A DNA stretch of 64,000 nucleotides from Prototheca cutis (taxonomy: Eukaryota; Chlorophyta; Trebouxiophyceae; Chlorellales; Chlorellaceae), in assembly GCA_002897115.2 (NCBI GenBank), contig BCIH01000001.1:877508-941507 (forward strand), read 5' to 3'. Numbering within the stretch: position 1 is the first letter of the stretch; every line of letters begins with the position of its first letter. The position numbers and the translations under genes were made by a program. The notes beneath the pieces are model-generated. The model made no database searches, had not been told where the DNA came from, and saw only the letters and a program-made list of their open reading frames with translations. Below, piece by piece: positions 54,087-64,000 of this stretch.

Positions 54087-56085
54087 AATGTAATCCAACC
54101 TGCATACGACGTCAATGGGACACCCAAAGTTGATGTCTACGAAATCGACGGAAGTATGTTCGTTGACGAGCTGCGCGCAGCGGGACAGGGCGTCCGGGTA
54201 CCCGCCACAGATCTGGACGCCAAAGCAGTCCTCCTCGGGGTGCCGTTTGAGCAGCGCCCATTCTTGTGCGTGGCCCTGCAGTAGATTGGTAGCCATGGCC
54301 ATTTCACCGCAGGTCACGTCGGCACCGAGTCGCTTGGCCAGCCGCCGAAAGGGAAGGTTGCCCACGGTCGTGAGCGGCGCCAAGTACAGCTTGCCCCTGA
54401 AGTCGACCTTGCGCTTTTCGCGTGCATGCACGGGTGTTTCGGTGTGTTGAATGTGGCCTGCTTCTGTGGAAGAGGCGAGTGGGGTGGTGTCTCTGGCAGA
54501 GGGTGCTGTTGCTTTGTTGGAGTCATCCACCTGAGGTTTGGCTTCAACGTCGGCGCTGGTGTCGGCGGCGGCGGTGACTTCATGCACAGCGGCGCCCGCG
54601 TCTGCCGCTGCCACGTCCACTTCCTTTGCATCCTCAGAAGGCGCAGCAGCTACTGCCTTGTCATCCCCCGTCCGAGGCCGCTTCCCGGCCTTTGCCCCCC
54701 CCGAGGTCCAGCGTTTTGCTTGAGAGTTGTGCAGACCCATGTCTGCCAGCACCGCGTCAGCCTTGCTGAAATCGTACCGCCGCTGCCTGTGGTGGTTGGC
54801 GGTGGCGCTTGGCATGCTCGTCTGGAAGAAATGCGTCTGCAAGTTGTCGGTCCTCCACAGAAATCCGAGCCAAACACAAAAAAAATGGCCCAAAAATCTT
54901 ACCAGAGGGAGTTTTGCACGACCTTGTCCAGAAGGTTGAGAGTCTTTTGGAGAGATGGCTCGCTGCGCATGGGCAGGATGCCGGTGGGAAGCGTGCCGTC
55001 GTTGCGCCAGAGGCCCTGCTCCGTTGGTGCGAGTGCTTTGACCGGCTCGCTGCATTCTCCCGTTGCCTGAGGAACTGGTCTATCGGCGACCTGTGCAGGT
55101 GCCTGAGATGCATTGCTCTGATCTGTCACATTGGCCGCTCCATCAGCACTCGCACCATGGCCATCATCACTGCCGCCGGCACCCTCGTTGGGCTGGCCGT
55201 CCTTGAGCAGAAACTCCCGTGTCAGCTGGTCCGGGTGGGGGTGCTTGCTCGCCCAGCGACAGGTGATGCCTGCAACAGGGAAGCTCATGCAATATTGCTT
55301 AAATGGTGCAGTAGTAGTGGAAGCAGTGCAGTTGTTGGGCCTTCTGTGTCGAGGTTGGGCATGCCTCTGGCCCCTGGCTCCATACACAATCTCGCTGGGA
55401 ACCACGCTGGGTGGGCACCCATTCAACTGTATCCCTCAACAAGCCCCCCTCTCACCAAAGGGACAGCTGTCCAGCATGGCAAAGGGGCAGCTGCCGGGAA
55501 GCTCAGGCTGCCTGGCAGCCAGAAAGGCCTCGACATCGTGGTTGAACCTGAAGTCATGTGCTTCGGTCAAATGGTTTCAATTGGGAGAATGTTTCCCAGG
55601 AAATACAGTGAAACAAACTCGCGCAAAACACATGTTATCCACAATGGGTACCCTACTCACCGGCAGGACTCTCCAAAGACACAGCTCCCTTGCAGGAAAG
55701 ACGAGCACAGCTCTGCTGTCGAGCGTTTGGCCTGGCCTCTCTCCTGTTGGCAAGAGTCAGGGTGTGTGTTTTTGTGAAGGACTTGTTATATGTGTTTATT
55801 GGCTATACCATGCGAAGCTGCACGTGAGAGCCGTCTGGTCGAAAACAACTCCTGAACAAGGGCCCTGCTGGCCCATGGGCGGGGCCTCACCTTCCTGGCC
55901 TGGCGCTTGCTGAGTTGGGGCCCTGCCTCCACAGGCGCTGCACCCTGGCTTCCCTGGACGGATGCAACGTGCACGCGCTCACTCTCCGGGCGGCGGTAGG
56001 GGGCCTTGATGGGGGCAAATCCCCGGGCCAGCAGGTCTTCAGTCGAGGCTGCCGCCACCGGCGCCGACCCATTCTCGAAAACCAT
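52442..56085 (-). CDS. DUS3: tRNA-dihydrouridine synthase 3 (DUS3-like)
   Basis: Model: complement(join(52442..52543,52754..52946,53143..53227,53346..53461,53577..53897,54100..54786,54903..55269,55456..55547,55661..55743,55891..56085)), 746 residues. The FMN enzyme reduces uridine 47 of tRNA (and some mRNA sites) to dihydrouridine. Two CCCH-type zinc fingers come first ([19 protein letters not shown], then [16 protein letters not shown]). An acidic linker precedes the TIM-barrel, which starts near residue 373 with [16 protein letters not shown]. The catalytic Cys is in N-F-G-C-P-I-D. Further landmarks are [32 protein letters not shown] and R-F-L-L-E-W-M-S-F. The C-terminus has P-K-H-K-A-N-A-Y. 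Order and length match eukaryotic DUS3. It diverges from the dienoyl-CoA reductase gene over 370 bases. Confidence 0.93.
53991..54086. repeat. Alternating purine-pyrimidine tract in a DUS3 intron
   Basis: CA, CG and CACG/GCAC units run for about 95 bases with almost perfect purine-pyrimidine alternation, including a (CG)n core near 54001-54012 and a long (CA)n near 54051-54079. Located between the donor at 54099 and the acceptor at 53898. Confidence 0.9.
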
Positions 56086-56455
56086 GCTCGGCACAGTTAC
56101 GCGGATAAAGTTTCTCCTTTATTATATATAATGCTTTCATTTGCCGTGTTTGGTGTGATTGTTATTGCACTACAGGCGCGCACGAATCGTCGTGCATGCG
56201 CAACAGGCCCAATATGGGCCAGAAGATCGTGGAGATTTTGGCGAGGCTGGCTGCACAGAAATTTCCGCCATTTGGGCACACCTGCCAGGTCAGCAGCGCT
56301 CCAATAATTGCTGTATAACATCATTTCGCGTGGCGTGCATCATCGTCGGATCACCACCATACAAAACCAAAGTCATTCGCCCATTTGCTCGTGTTGGGAG
56401 CTTGCCAGTGCGCGTTCTCGTTCTGCAGGCTGCGCGAAGGCCCTCCACAACTCCG
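56086..56455. promoter_or_regulatory. Shared divergent promoter region, DUS3 / dienoyl-CoA reductase
   Basis: 370 bases separate two divergent start codons. An AT-rich block near 56117-56132 (ttattatatataat) is a possible TATA-like element. Which gene it serves cannot be told from sequence alone. Confidence 0.4.
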
Positions 56456-57954
56456 ATGGCTCCCGTGTCGCCGTTCCGAGAGGACATCCTGCGAGGCAAG
56501 GTCGCCCTGATCACGGGGGGAGGCTCGGGGATCGGTTTCGAGATCACCCGCCAACTTGGTGCGTTATTGTTTCTGCTGTTTGGGCCATTGTTGGAGAGCT
56601 GTGATGTAGAGGTGCGTCTGAACCTTTCGTGATGGGTGGGCATACCTGGCGGACAGCAGTGCCGGAGGGGCATTGCGGAGAGCATGGCCAGCAGTCTGAG
56701 CTGAACGCCGTGCGCTGTCCACACGCCACAGGACTGCATGGAGCGGCAGTCTGCATCTCTGGCCGGCGCCTGGAGGTGCTGCAGAGCGCCTGCGAATCCC
56801 TGAGGGCTGAAGGCATCCGGTGCTCCTTTGTGCAGGTGGGCCCTGCTGCAGGGTTTAATAGGCTGAAGGAAGACGGTCATGCATGGAGTTGCGAGTGTTT
56901 CGTCCAGGTGCCAAAGACTGTAGAAGAAGAGCAGCAGTTCCATTCACCAACCCCCTCTTCCTCTTCATTCTACCGACAGGGTGACGTGCGGAAGTACGAC
57001 TCGTGCGAGGCCATGGTCGCCGGGGCGGTTTCCCAGTTTGGGCGACTGGACATTCTGGTCAACTGCGCTGCAGGAAACTTCCTGGCCGTTCCAGAAGACC
57101 TGAGCAGCAACGGATTCAAGACGGTCATGGAAATCGACACCCTGGGCACCTTCAACATGTGCAAGTGCGTGCTGTGTGTTGCTTGGATGGGATGTCTCCT
57201 TGAATAATGCACGCACCCAGTTCGCCCATGACTCCCCGACAACAATACACAAACACGCTGTAGGGCTGCGTTTGAGCCGCTCAAGGCGACGGGCGCGGCA
57301 TCGATCATCAACATCAGCGCTACGCTGCACTACGGCGCGACGTGGTACCAGGCGCACGCCAGCGCCGCCAAGGCCGCCATCGACAGCCTTACGCGGAGCA
57401 TGGCCATGGAGTGGGGTGCCATGGGCATCCGCGTCAACGGCGTGGCCCCTGGGCCCATTGCTGGCACGGCAGGCATGGAGAAGCTGGCCCCCGGGTCGGC
57501 GGACAAGGTCCAGGCCCACGTCGAGAACAGCATCCCGCTGGGCCGCATGGGAGACCGCGCCGACATCGCCCTGGCCTGCATCTACCTCTGCTCCTCCGCG
57601 GGCGGCTTTGTCACGGGCCACACCATGGTCGTCGATGGCGGCGAGTGGATGTACCGGTGAGAGTTATAGAATGAATCAGTGTTGGGTTTGATTTGGGGCC
57701 AGCTGTCGGCAGCTGTGCTTGCTGGGGTATGCCTGCACCGCATGCTGCTGCTGTCGTGGGGCTTGGTGGTGGTGAGTGTTTCTTTTGTGGGAAACTGAAC
57801 AACAGATGACAGCCCAAAGGTCCTCACCCATCCGCAACCCATTCCATAACGTATGGCCAGGGAGCCGTTGGTGCCACGGACCATGGTGGCCAAGGTCTCC
57901 CGTGGCGTGGAAAGCAAGAGCCGGGTAGTTGGAGTCGGCGGGAGCAAGCTGTGA
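56456..57954 (+). CDS. DECR2: Peroxisomal 2,4-dienoyl-CoA reductase (SDR family)
   Basis: Model: join(56456..56558,56732..56835,56980..57164,57264..57656,57861..57954), 292 residues, as in human DECR2 and plant SDRb. NADPH-dependent reduction of 2,4-dienoyl-CoA in beta-oxidation of unsaturated fatty acids. Visible: T-G-G-G-S-G-I-G-F-E (cofactor), N-C-A-A-G-N-F-L, M-E-I-D-T-L-G-T-F-N, H-A-S-A-A-K-A-A-I-D (catalytic Lys), G-P-I-A-G-T-A-G-M and D-G-G-E-W-M. Reading straight through stops at 57658-57660, but that stop overlaps a donor (TAC CG|gtgaga). The last exon at 57861 continues in phase as E-P-L-V-P-R-T-M-V-A-K-V-S-R-G-V-E-S-K-S and ends in S-K-L, a canonical type 1 peroxisomal signal, followed by TGA. 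This tail resembles the plant enzyme, so peroxisomal location is well supported. Confidence 0.92.
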
Positions 57955-58204
57955 GATGTGTTGTCCAGCAGCGCTTTCTCGCCACGCAAAGATTTTGTCA
58001 GTGCTTCGACGTATGCCGGCGATATTTTGACTGTCCTTTATGCTCACGTTTTTAAGAGCTGGGCCGGAGGGTACAGCGCACGCAATCTGTAGAGTGCTAC
58101 CGGCACAAGTGCGCAAGAGTCGCACTGTTAGGAAAAGAAAGAAAGAAAGCGCGGTCGGCGGGCAAGCACGGACCGTGTGCTGCAGCGCCTTTTTTGTGTC
58201 CACG

Positions 58205-60275
58205 TCACGTCAGGTCGTCCTCGTCCACACCAGCGTACGCCGGTGCCGTGATCAATCGTTTCACCCGGACCTAAGGGGGGATGGAGAGTCGCTGAGTGGT
58301 TCATAGTGGTAGTGTGGTGCATGCTCAGGGCACGAGCGGGATCCCTGCGTCCAGCGCCGCTTCACCTGCAACCCTCCGCCCCGCCAACCACATCCCCCCC
58401 CGTCTCTCCTCCTTTCTCATTATCAGCCCCAACGCCGACCCGGACCGCAGCCGACAACCAGAACTCACCAGGATGGTGGTCTTCCAGGCGTCCAGGCGTG
58501 TCATGGAGTCAAACTCCTGCACTGCCAGCGTAAACTCGTCGGCGTCCCGATTCTCCAGGGCATCAGTCAGCGCCCGCAGCAGGCCCTCCTCGCGGCTGCC
58601 GTCGAAGGTGACGTCCACGTCGCAGTAGCGCTGGATGGCCTCCCGCACCTCGCCCACGGGGTTGGAGGCCAGGCGGCAAATGCCTGCACACAGCAGGTAC
58701 CCCTTGGTACTGCATGCACAAGCAGAAGAGAAGAGTGGTGGGTATCGGTCTCATTTGTGTCCATCGGGAACAGGGTTGCTGTTCAGCAGCGGGGAAATGA
58801 CGGCCCGAGTGGCATGACCCAGTTCCTTGCAACAGCCATCTGGACAGCTGTCCCTCGCACACCTGTACTTGAGCAGGTTGTTGTCGGCAGACAGCCGAGC
58901 GACAAACTCGTACAGCTGGATAGCACGGGGGTACTGCTCCAGCTCCGCCGAGATCTGGGCAATCTGTCGTTTTCGACGTTCGGGATTGGGGGAAAGGAGG
59001 AGTTGAATGTCGTGTCCCAGGATAGACGGGGCTGAGCATCCTGTGCCCTGCCCTGTTGACCCCATGTCAGCAACAGGCAAGACAAGCAAACACACACTCA
59101 CAGCGCCTGCCCAACCACACAAACCAATACCCTGCTCCCGCCAGACCTTGAGGTATGCCTTGTTGGCCTCGGCGGTGGAGTTCTCGGTGGAGAAGAGGTC
59201 GGCGGCTTGCTCCAGGAAAGGCAGTGCCGCGTCCTTTTCCCCCTCATTCTCCAGCACCTCCCCAATCTCCTGTCGAGGGACTTGGGGTTTGGCACGATGT
59301 GAATGAATGTGGAATGCTTTCTCCTTTTTAATGTGTCTGTTTGTTTGGCCAGCCAAAATCCTCCAGCTGGTGCATGGGCTTATGAGCTCACAGGCACATC
59401 CCAGGGGCAGGGATCGCACAGAACCTGCAAGCACCACAACGATGCCAGACTTCACATCCCCTATGCACTATGGCCCCCCATGCCACCCCCCGCTCGCACC
59501 CTCAACTGCCGGGCTGCCATGCCTAGGCGTCCCATGTCAGTGTACAGACTCACAGCCCGCTGCAGTGCATCAATGCCCTCTGCAGAGTGGAGCGTTCAAG
59601 GGATGAGGTTCAGGTTTGAGATCAACATGGCTGCTGGCCGATAGCCACACAAGGTGCACGACTCGGCTTCCTGCGGCTGCTCCGTCGATAGCCATCGCCA
59701 TCGAGCACATGCACGGCTGCATGTACAGTCCGGGCACTCGCAAGAAGGCTTGATACAAGTTCCCAAAGGCACAAATCCTCCACGCGAAACCCACTCTTGT
59801 GGTCGACGCGGAGCCATGCCCTGCTGGCCTCCACCCAGCAGCTGGCCGCATCGTGTGGGCTTTCCAGTTTGATGTGAAGCTCTGCCAGCTTGGCCAATGT
59901 GTCTCCAGCCTCTGGCCCTGTGTGCGTGTGTGGTGTTGGGTGGGTTGGGGGATGAGAGTAGGGATGGGGAAACGGCCTGTGGGGGACTGACATCAGCGGC
60001 AGGCCATCCAGCAGTGGCGCTGGGCCGTCCGTGGCCCTGCCTGGCAGCCACCCCAACCGCATTTACAGCAGCATCCACGACGACCACAACGGTACGGCTC
60101 CATCCCCTGCGGACCCCTGTCCCGCCGCACATGCTTTGGCGAGCTTGAACTGGTTGGCAGCCTTCTCAAAGCACTCGGCAGCCTCCTCGTATTTGTTGCT
60201 GAACCAACCCAGCGACTTGAGCTTTTTCTCGCCTTTGGCCAGCCATTCCCGGCCCTGGGCCTCGAAGTTGGCCAT
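58205..60275 (-). CDS. Alpha-SNAP, NSF attachment protein
   Basis: Model: complement(join(58205..58270,58469..58709,58863..58963,59147..59269,59500..59579,59795..59917,60131..60275)), 292 residues, matching the family length (about 295). Alpha-SNAP recruits the ATPase NSF to SNARE complexes to take them apart after membrane fusion. The N-terminus A-K-G-E-K-K-L-K and F-S-N-K-Y-E-E-A-A-E-C-F-E-K-A-A-N are typical. TPR-like helices follow: E-A-G-D-T-L-A-K-L-A-E-L-H-I-K, Y-T-D-M-G-R-L-G-M-A-A and L-E-Q-Y-P-R-A-I-Q-L-Y-E. Later come L-L-K-Y-S-T-K-G-Y-L-L-C-A-G-I-C and D-S-M-T-R-L-D-A-W-K-T-T-I-L. The short last exon gives V-R-V-K-R-L-I ... D-E-D-D-L-T and the stop; this conserved C-terminus is the part that stimulates NSF. 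Confidence 0.93.
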
Positions 60276-60971
60276 CGCCTCTGCGGCGAGGGGGGAGGCG
60301 ATGCCCAGGAATGCCCCGGGTCAGCAAGGGCCGGAAGCAGGCGGGCAAGCTCCGGGAACCCTGTCGCCAAGTTGGACCCTGCACAGGACGCCTTTGACAG
60401 GAAAAAATGGTCTTGTCAAGATGAAAAAATGTGATGGGAGCAGTGAGCACACGCGACACGCCGCTGGTCTTGGAGGCCGAGCTTGCGGGGTCGGATCGCA
60501 TTTGCCATGACCTGGGGCCATGGGACAGCTGTGGGGAAAAGATATGTTCATGAAAGCATCCACAGAGCTCGTCAGGGGACCTGCCGCTACACAACCAACG
60601 AACAATGTTGGCCATGGTACACCTGTACAAAATAATGCACTGACTGACTCCAGCACAGCATGCGTTCCCTCCAGGATAATGATGATGACGCATCTCATCA
60701 GGGCTGTAAGCCTGCACCACCACACGCGGAGCGCACCCCATGCCTTGAAACAGCAGCGCCGGCATTCTGCCCTGGGGCACGGCCAATGCGATTGCTTCAA
60801 ATGTCCATGCTATGCATGTTCATGGCAACATGGTGCTCTTTACCGTAATTGTCATCATCGATTCAGCAGGAAAATTTGACCCAGACGACATGGGTGCCAG
60901 GCATTGTTGGGGCCATCGTTCGGGGCGACATCGTAACGCCGCTCCCCTTGCGCCCACACACACAAATCAAA
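60276..60971. other. Intergenic, upstream of alpha-SNAP
   Basis: 696 bases between two - strand genes; no supported feature. Confidence 0.5.
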
Positions 60972-63076
60972 CTACCAGTTGGATATCTTGAATGAGGAGA
61001 CGTCGATGTCGTCGTCAGCAGGTGGCGTGAGCTGGTCTGTGGCGTTGAGGAAGGCCGCCTCCAGTGCGCCGCAGGCCTCTTTCCTTAAGCAAGGGCAGCG
61101 GTACCGCGGCTGGTACTGAGGCTCGACAGCATTGCAGTAGACGCCGTTGGTGCCAGTTCCCCCCAGGGGCACGAAATACGGCAGCTGCTTTTGCGGCAGC
61201 CCCACGTCAAACACGGACGCCGTGCCGTTGGGTTCCCAAGCGCCCGGCGTGCGCTCCCTCGCCAGCCAGACGTTGGTGTTGTGCAGAAAGACTGAGTGGA
61301 ACGACTGCGGGTGCGTGCCCAGCGGCCAGGCGTTGCACCACCGCATGCTCACTGCGTTCAGCGCGGCCGGTGTCGGGCAGCCCAGCCGGCCTACCTGCAT
61401 CCGGGCCATGTCGCCAATGTCGTGGACCAGCATGTCTTTGGTCACTGCGCGCAGCGGCTTGGTCTCCCCGCGTTCTCCACCGAAGGGCACCTCCAGCGCC
61501 GTGTACCCCGCATTCAGTAGCGACACCAGCGTGCCGGCCAGGCGCCCCGACTCGGACCACTTGCTGTGGCGCTCCCACACGCCGGGCGAGTACTCGAAAA
61601 CCAGATTCTTCACGCGCTTGCCTGTTGTGAAGAGGCCCTTGGCGCCAGCCAGCACGGGCGCTTCATAACCCTCCACGTCCACCTTCATCATGAGAATGTC
61701 GCCCGCAGATTCGTCGATGACCTTGTCCACGCGCTCCGTGACACGTGTGACGTTCAGAATGCCCGCGCGCTTGGCGGCATCGTCCAGGTTCAAGCCACCG
61801 ATGCCGGCCAGGCCGAGGGCGCCACCCGCGGGGTAGGAAATGGTGGCCTGCACGCCCTCCGCATCCCCGACCACTGCCTCGCGCAGCTCCACGAGGGACG
61901 CAAAGCCGTTGAGCAGAATGTTATACTTGAAAAAGGCCGCAAATCGAGGCACGGGCTCCCACGCAACTGCACGGCAGCCATGCGCCGCCGCCAGCAGGCT
62001 GTAATACCCAAAGTGCCCGCCCACATCCACCACCAAGGGCGGCTGGGTGGGTGTAGCTGTGTCGGTGGATGGCATGGACGACGACGTCGTCCTCCCGCTA
62101 GCAGTCTTGGCATCGGAGGTGTTGGCAGATCCTACACCAGACAACGCCACCCCTTGTCCCTTGCAGCCACGCAGGACGTCGTCCCAGACGCGGTTCACGG
62201 TGACCTCGATGCCATCTCCAAACAGCACGGCGGCCGACTGGTCGACGTCCAGCTGCGGTTCGGTGACGGCGAAATAAAACGTTGGCGGGCCCTCCAACCG
62301 CTTGGCATACACGGGCATGCCCGCGGCCGTCAGCTCCTCGATCGGCTTCCACTTCAGCATGGCATCGGGGGCATCAGTGACCCACGGCCCGCAGTCGGAA
62401 CAGTCGGTACCGAGGTCACACAGCACGTGCGCTGCACCGTACTTTGGAGAGTCCGCTGTCTGGCGGCCGTCCTGGCACTTGCCATCGCGCGCGTGGGGAC
62501 AGGTGTCGGTGCAGATGCTGCGCTGACTTGCGGCCACGCCTGCAGTCAAGAGTAGAGGGGACGGGATGTGTCCTGGCGGGGGGAGCACTGGTGCAAACCC
62601 TGGGGTTGGAGACTGCCTGGAGGGGCATGGGTGGTCGTCACCCACCCCAACGACTAGCTGACTGGATCTCCACAACCCCGATGGACTGGCACATGCACAT
62701 GGACACAGTCCTAGGGTTTATCCCTCCCCCCTTCCCACGGGCCACACAATGCACCGCCGGGTTTTGGGACCGACATACCCTGCAGCATGTCAGGGTGGGC
62801 GTGGCCGGTGGTGGGTAGGTGGCATGGAGCAGCATTGCGGGCTCAATCCAGGTCCCCACCCCCAAGGCTGCCATTGTGCAATGGATGCTAGACAGTAAAA
62901 TCCCACCCATCAACACCATGACTTGCCTGTGTGCCGGCGCCTGACATGGTACCCCGGCCCAGCATGAATCCTATCATGAGCCCCAGGAACACCAGCACCA
63001 GGCGGGCAGCCACGACGCCCACTCTGCGGCTGCGATCAGGCAGTCCCACGCCGGAAAGTCTGCGTCTGAGCTTCAT
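60972..63076 (-). CDS. Membrane-anchored FkbM-family methyltransferase
   Basis: Model: complement(join(60972..62522,62927..63076)), 567 residues. The first exon encodes a basic start and one membrane helix (V-V-A-A-R-L-V-L-V-F-L-G-L-M-I-G-F-M-L-G, about residues 21-40), giving a type II membrane protein, probably in the Golgi/ER. A Cys-rich stretch follows (C-T-D-T-C ... G-K-C-Q-D-G ... C-D-L-G-T-D-C-S-D-C-G-P-W), then the methyltransferase core. SAM motif: V-V-D-V-G-G-H-F-G-Y-Y-S-L-L-A-A. Other FkbM signs are A-V-A-W-E-P-V-P-R-F and M-M-K-V-D-V-E-G-Y-E. FkbM enzymes are O-methyltransferases, often of sugars; the substrate here is unknown. The donor is either GC (CAG|gcaagt, used here) or a weak GT four bases on; the latter would pair with the acceptor at 62540 and shift the second exon start to 62539. 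Confidence 0.82.
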
Positions 63077-64000
63077 TCCAAATAAATCTGGAAATGGACA
63101 GCTCCTAGGTGACTATGTTCCTGCCGGTGTGCTCTCCCTGAGTCGGTAGCTCGTTGGGGCAGTTTACCGAGCGCAATCAAGACCCAGAAAACAACGGAAG
63201 TATACATGTATATGTCGAATACATTATGCCTAGATGAACGCAGTGTTCTATCGGGGTGCAGCTGTCCGATAGTGAGCATTCTCTTGGACGCACGCGAACA
63301 GCGACCGGACAGTCCGGGGGACAGATCAGCTCCGGAAACGGGGTCCTGTCCCATTCCCTTTCCCCGTCCTTTCGGCGCGTCCATGTTCCTTACAGACCCG
63401 CACCGTGGCGTGATCATTTGCTTTTACTTGGAAAGGTTCGGTGTGGAAGTGATGAGGTGCCATGTATGGAGCGGGGCCTGTTCGCGGACCCTCGCTGGAT
63501 GGCTTCAGGCCACCGCAACGTATTGACAGCCCATTTATGTCTGTGGCACGCAGGCAACTCCAGTTGCACTGCGCAAAATTCATTCAATGCTTGCGATGTG
63601 CTGTCGGAGAGCCGTGTATAGGAGGAAACTGGTGCTCCGAGGTTGGCGCCCCGCGCGTGCGTTGCCTGTCGGGTTGGTGACAGCCGTGGTTCTCCTGGTT
63701 ATGGGCTGGGAACAAGAGGGGCAGTGCACTCCTGCACTGATGTCTGTTGAGTGCAATATGTACCGACAGAACACAAGTCCGACGGAGGCTGTCAATCTAG
63801 CACGGGGGGTTTCTTAGGGTGGCTGTTTACGGTGCACTGCAGAGCACATTTTGGTGTGCAGATTGCACACACGACAGCGATGTCGAGCCCCATGACCCAC
63901 GTTGCCCAAATGATTCATATGTATGGATTTCATTGCGCCAGTCTAAAACTTGAGTGTTGTGTGCGCCGCCTGGGGGAAGGCCAATGCCATCCAGGGGTCT
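63077..64000. other. Window end, no supported gene
   Basis: 924 bases upstream of the FkbM-type gene. Should hold its promoter. Open frames near 63256-63621 and 63587-63817 show no family resemblance or splice support. Confidence 0.45.

Noticed and set aside
61566..62555. 329-codon open frame on the + strand
   Set aside because: Antisense shadow of the FkbM methyltransferase.

Overview
The window is nuclear DNA from a eukaryote, most likely a GC-rich green alga (Chlorophyta, probably Trebouxiophyceae). Almost every gene is broken by short introns (about 60-360 bases) with strong GT/GC...AG borders. The gene set mixes plant-type features (B3-like domains, an SKL-ending peroxisomal dienoyl-CoA reductase, cytosolic fructose bisphosphatase) with general eukaryotic housekeeping genes. 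No bacterial-style operons, rRNA or tRNA were seen. Exon models below were built by hand from reading frame, splice consensus and family resemblance, with intron phases checked for consistency.

1-8.2 kb: three C-terminal ends of a Fanzor/TnpB-like RNA-guided nuclease family (1-87, 1207-1419, 7685-8185), all on the + strand, surround two tandem EamA/DMT-type transporters. 8.5-26 kb (+ strand): a seven-beta-strand protein methyltransferase, a very large chromatin protein (WAC, HARE-HTH, PHD, DDT, WHIM, C-terminal extended PHD), a protein with two B3-like domains, and an unrecognised glycine/alanine-rich membrane protein. 26-32 kb: a zinc-finger methyltransferase (-), ALKBH6 (+) and cytosolic FBPase (-). 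32.6-40.8 kb: a 12-exon BIG-type ARF-GEF (-). 41.7-48.8 kb (+): a protein carrying two nucleosome-assembly (NAP) domains, a protein made of two SpoVS domains, and a 63-residue membrane protein. 49.5-63 kb: an LMBR1-domain protein (-), DUS3-type tRNA-dihydrouridine synthase (-), peroxisomal 2,4-dienoyl-CoA reductase (+), alpha-SNAP (-) and a membrane-anchored FkbM-family methyltransferase (-).

The genes do not form one pathway. The loosely shared themes are membrane traffic (BIG, alpha-SNAP), chromatin (the WAC/DDT protein, NAP, B3) and RNA/protein modification (DUS3, ALKBH6, three methyltransferases). The most notable items are the Fanzor-like ends, the double SpoVS protein, the double NAP protein, the WAC plus HARE-HTH chromatin subunit, an SKL peroxisomal signal hidden on a separate last exon, and an apparent excess of GC-AG introns (5 of about 88). 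One 100-base assembly gap lies at 44429-44528, between long G runs.
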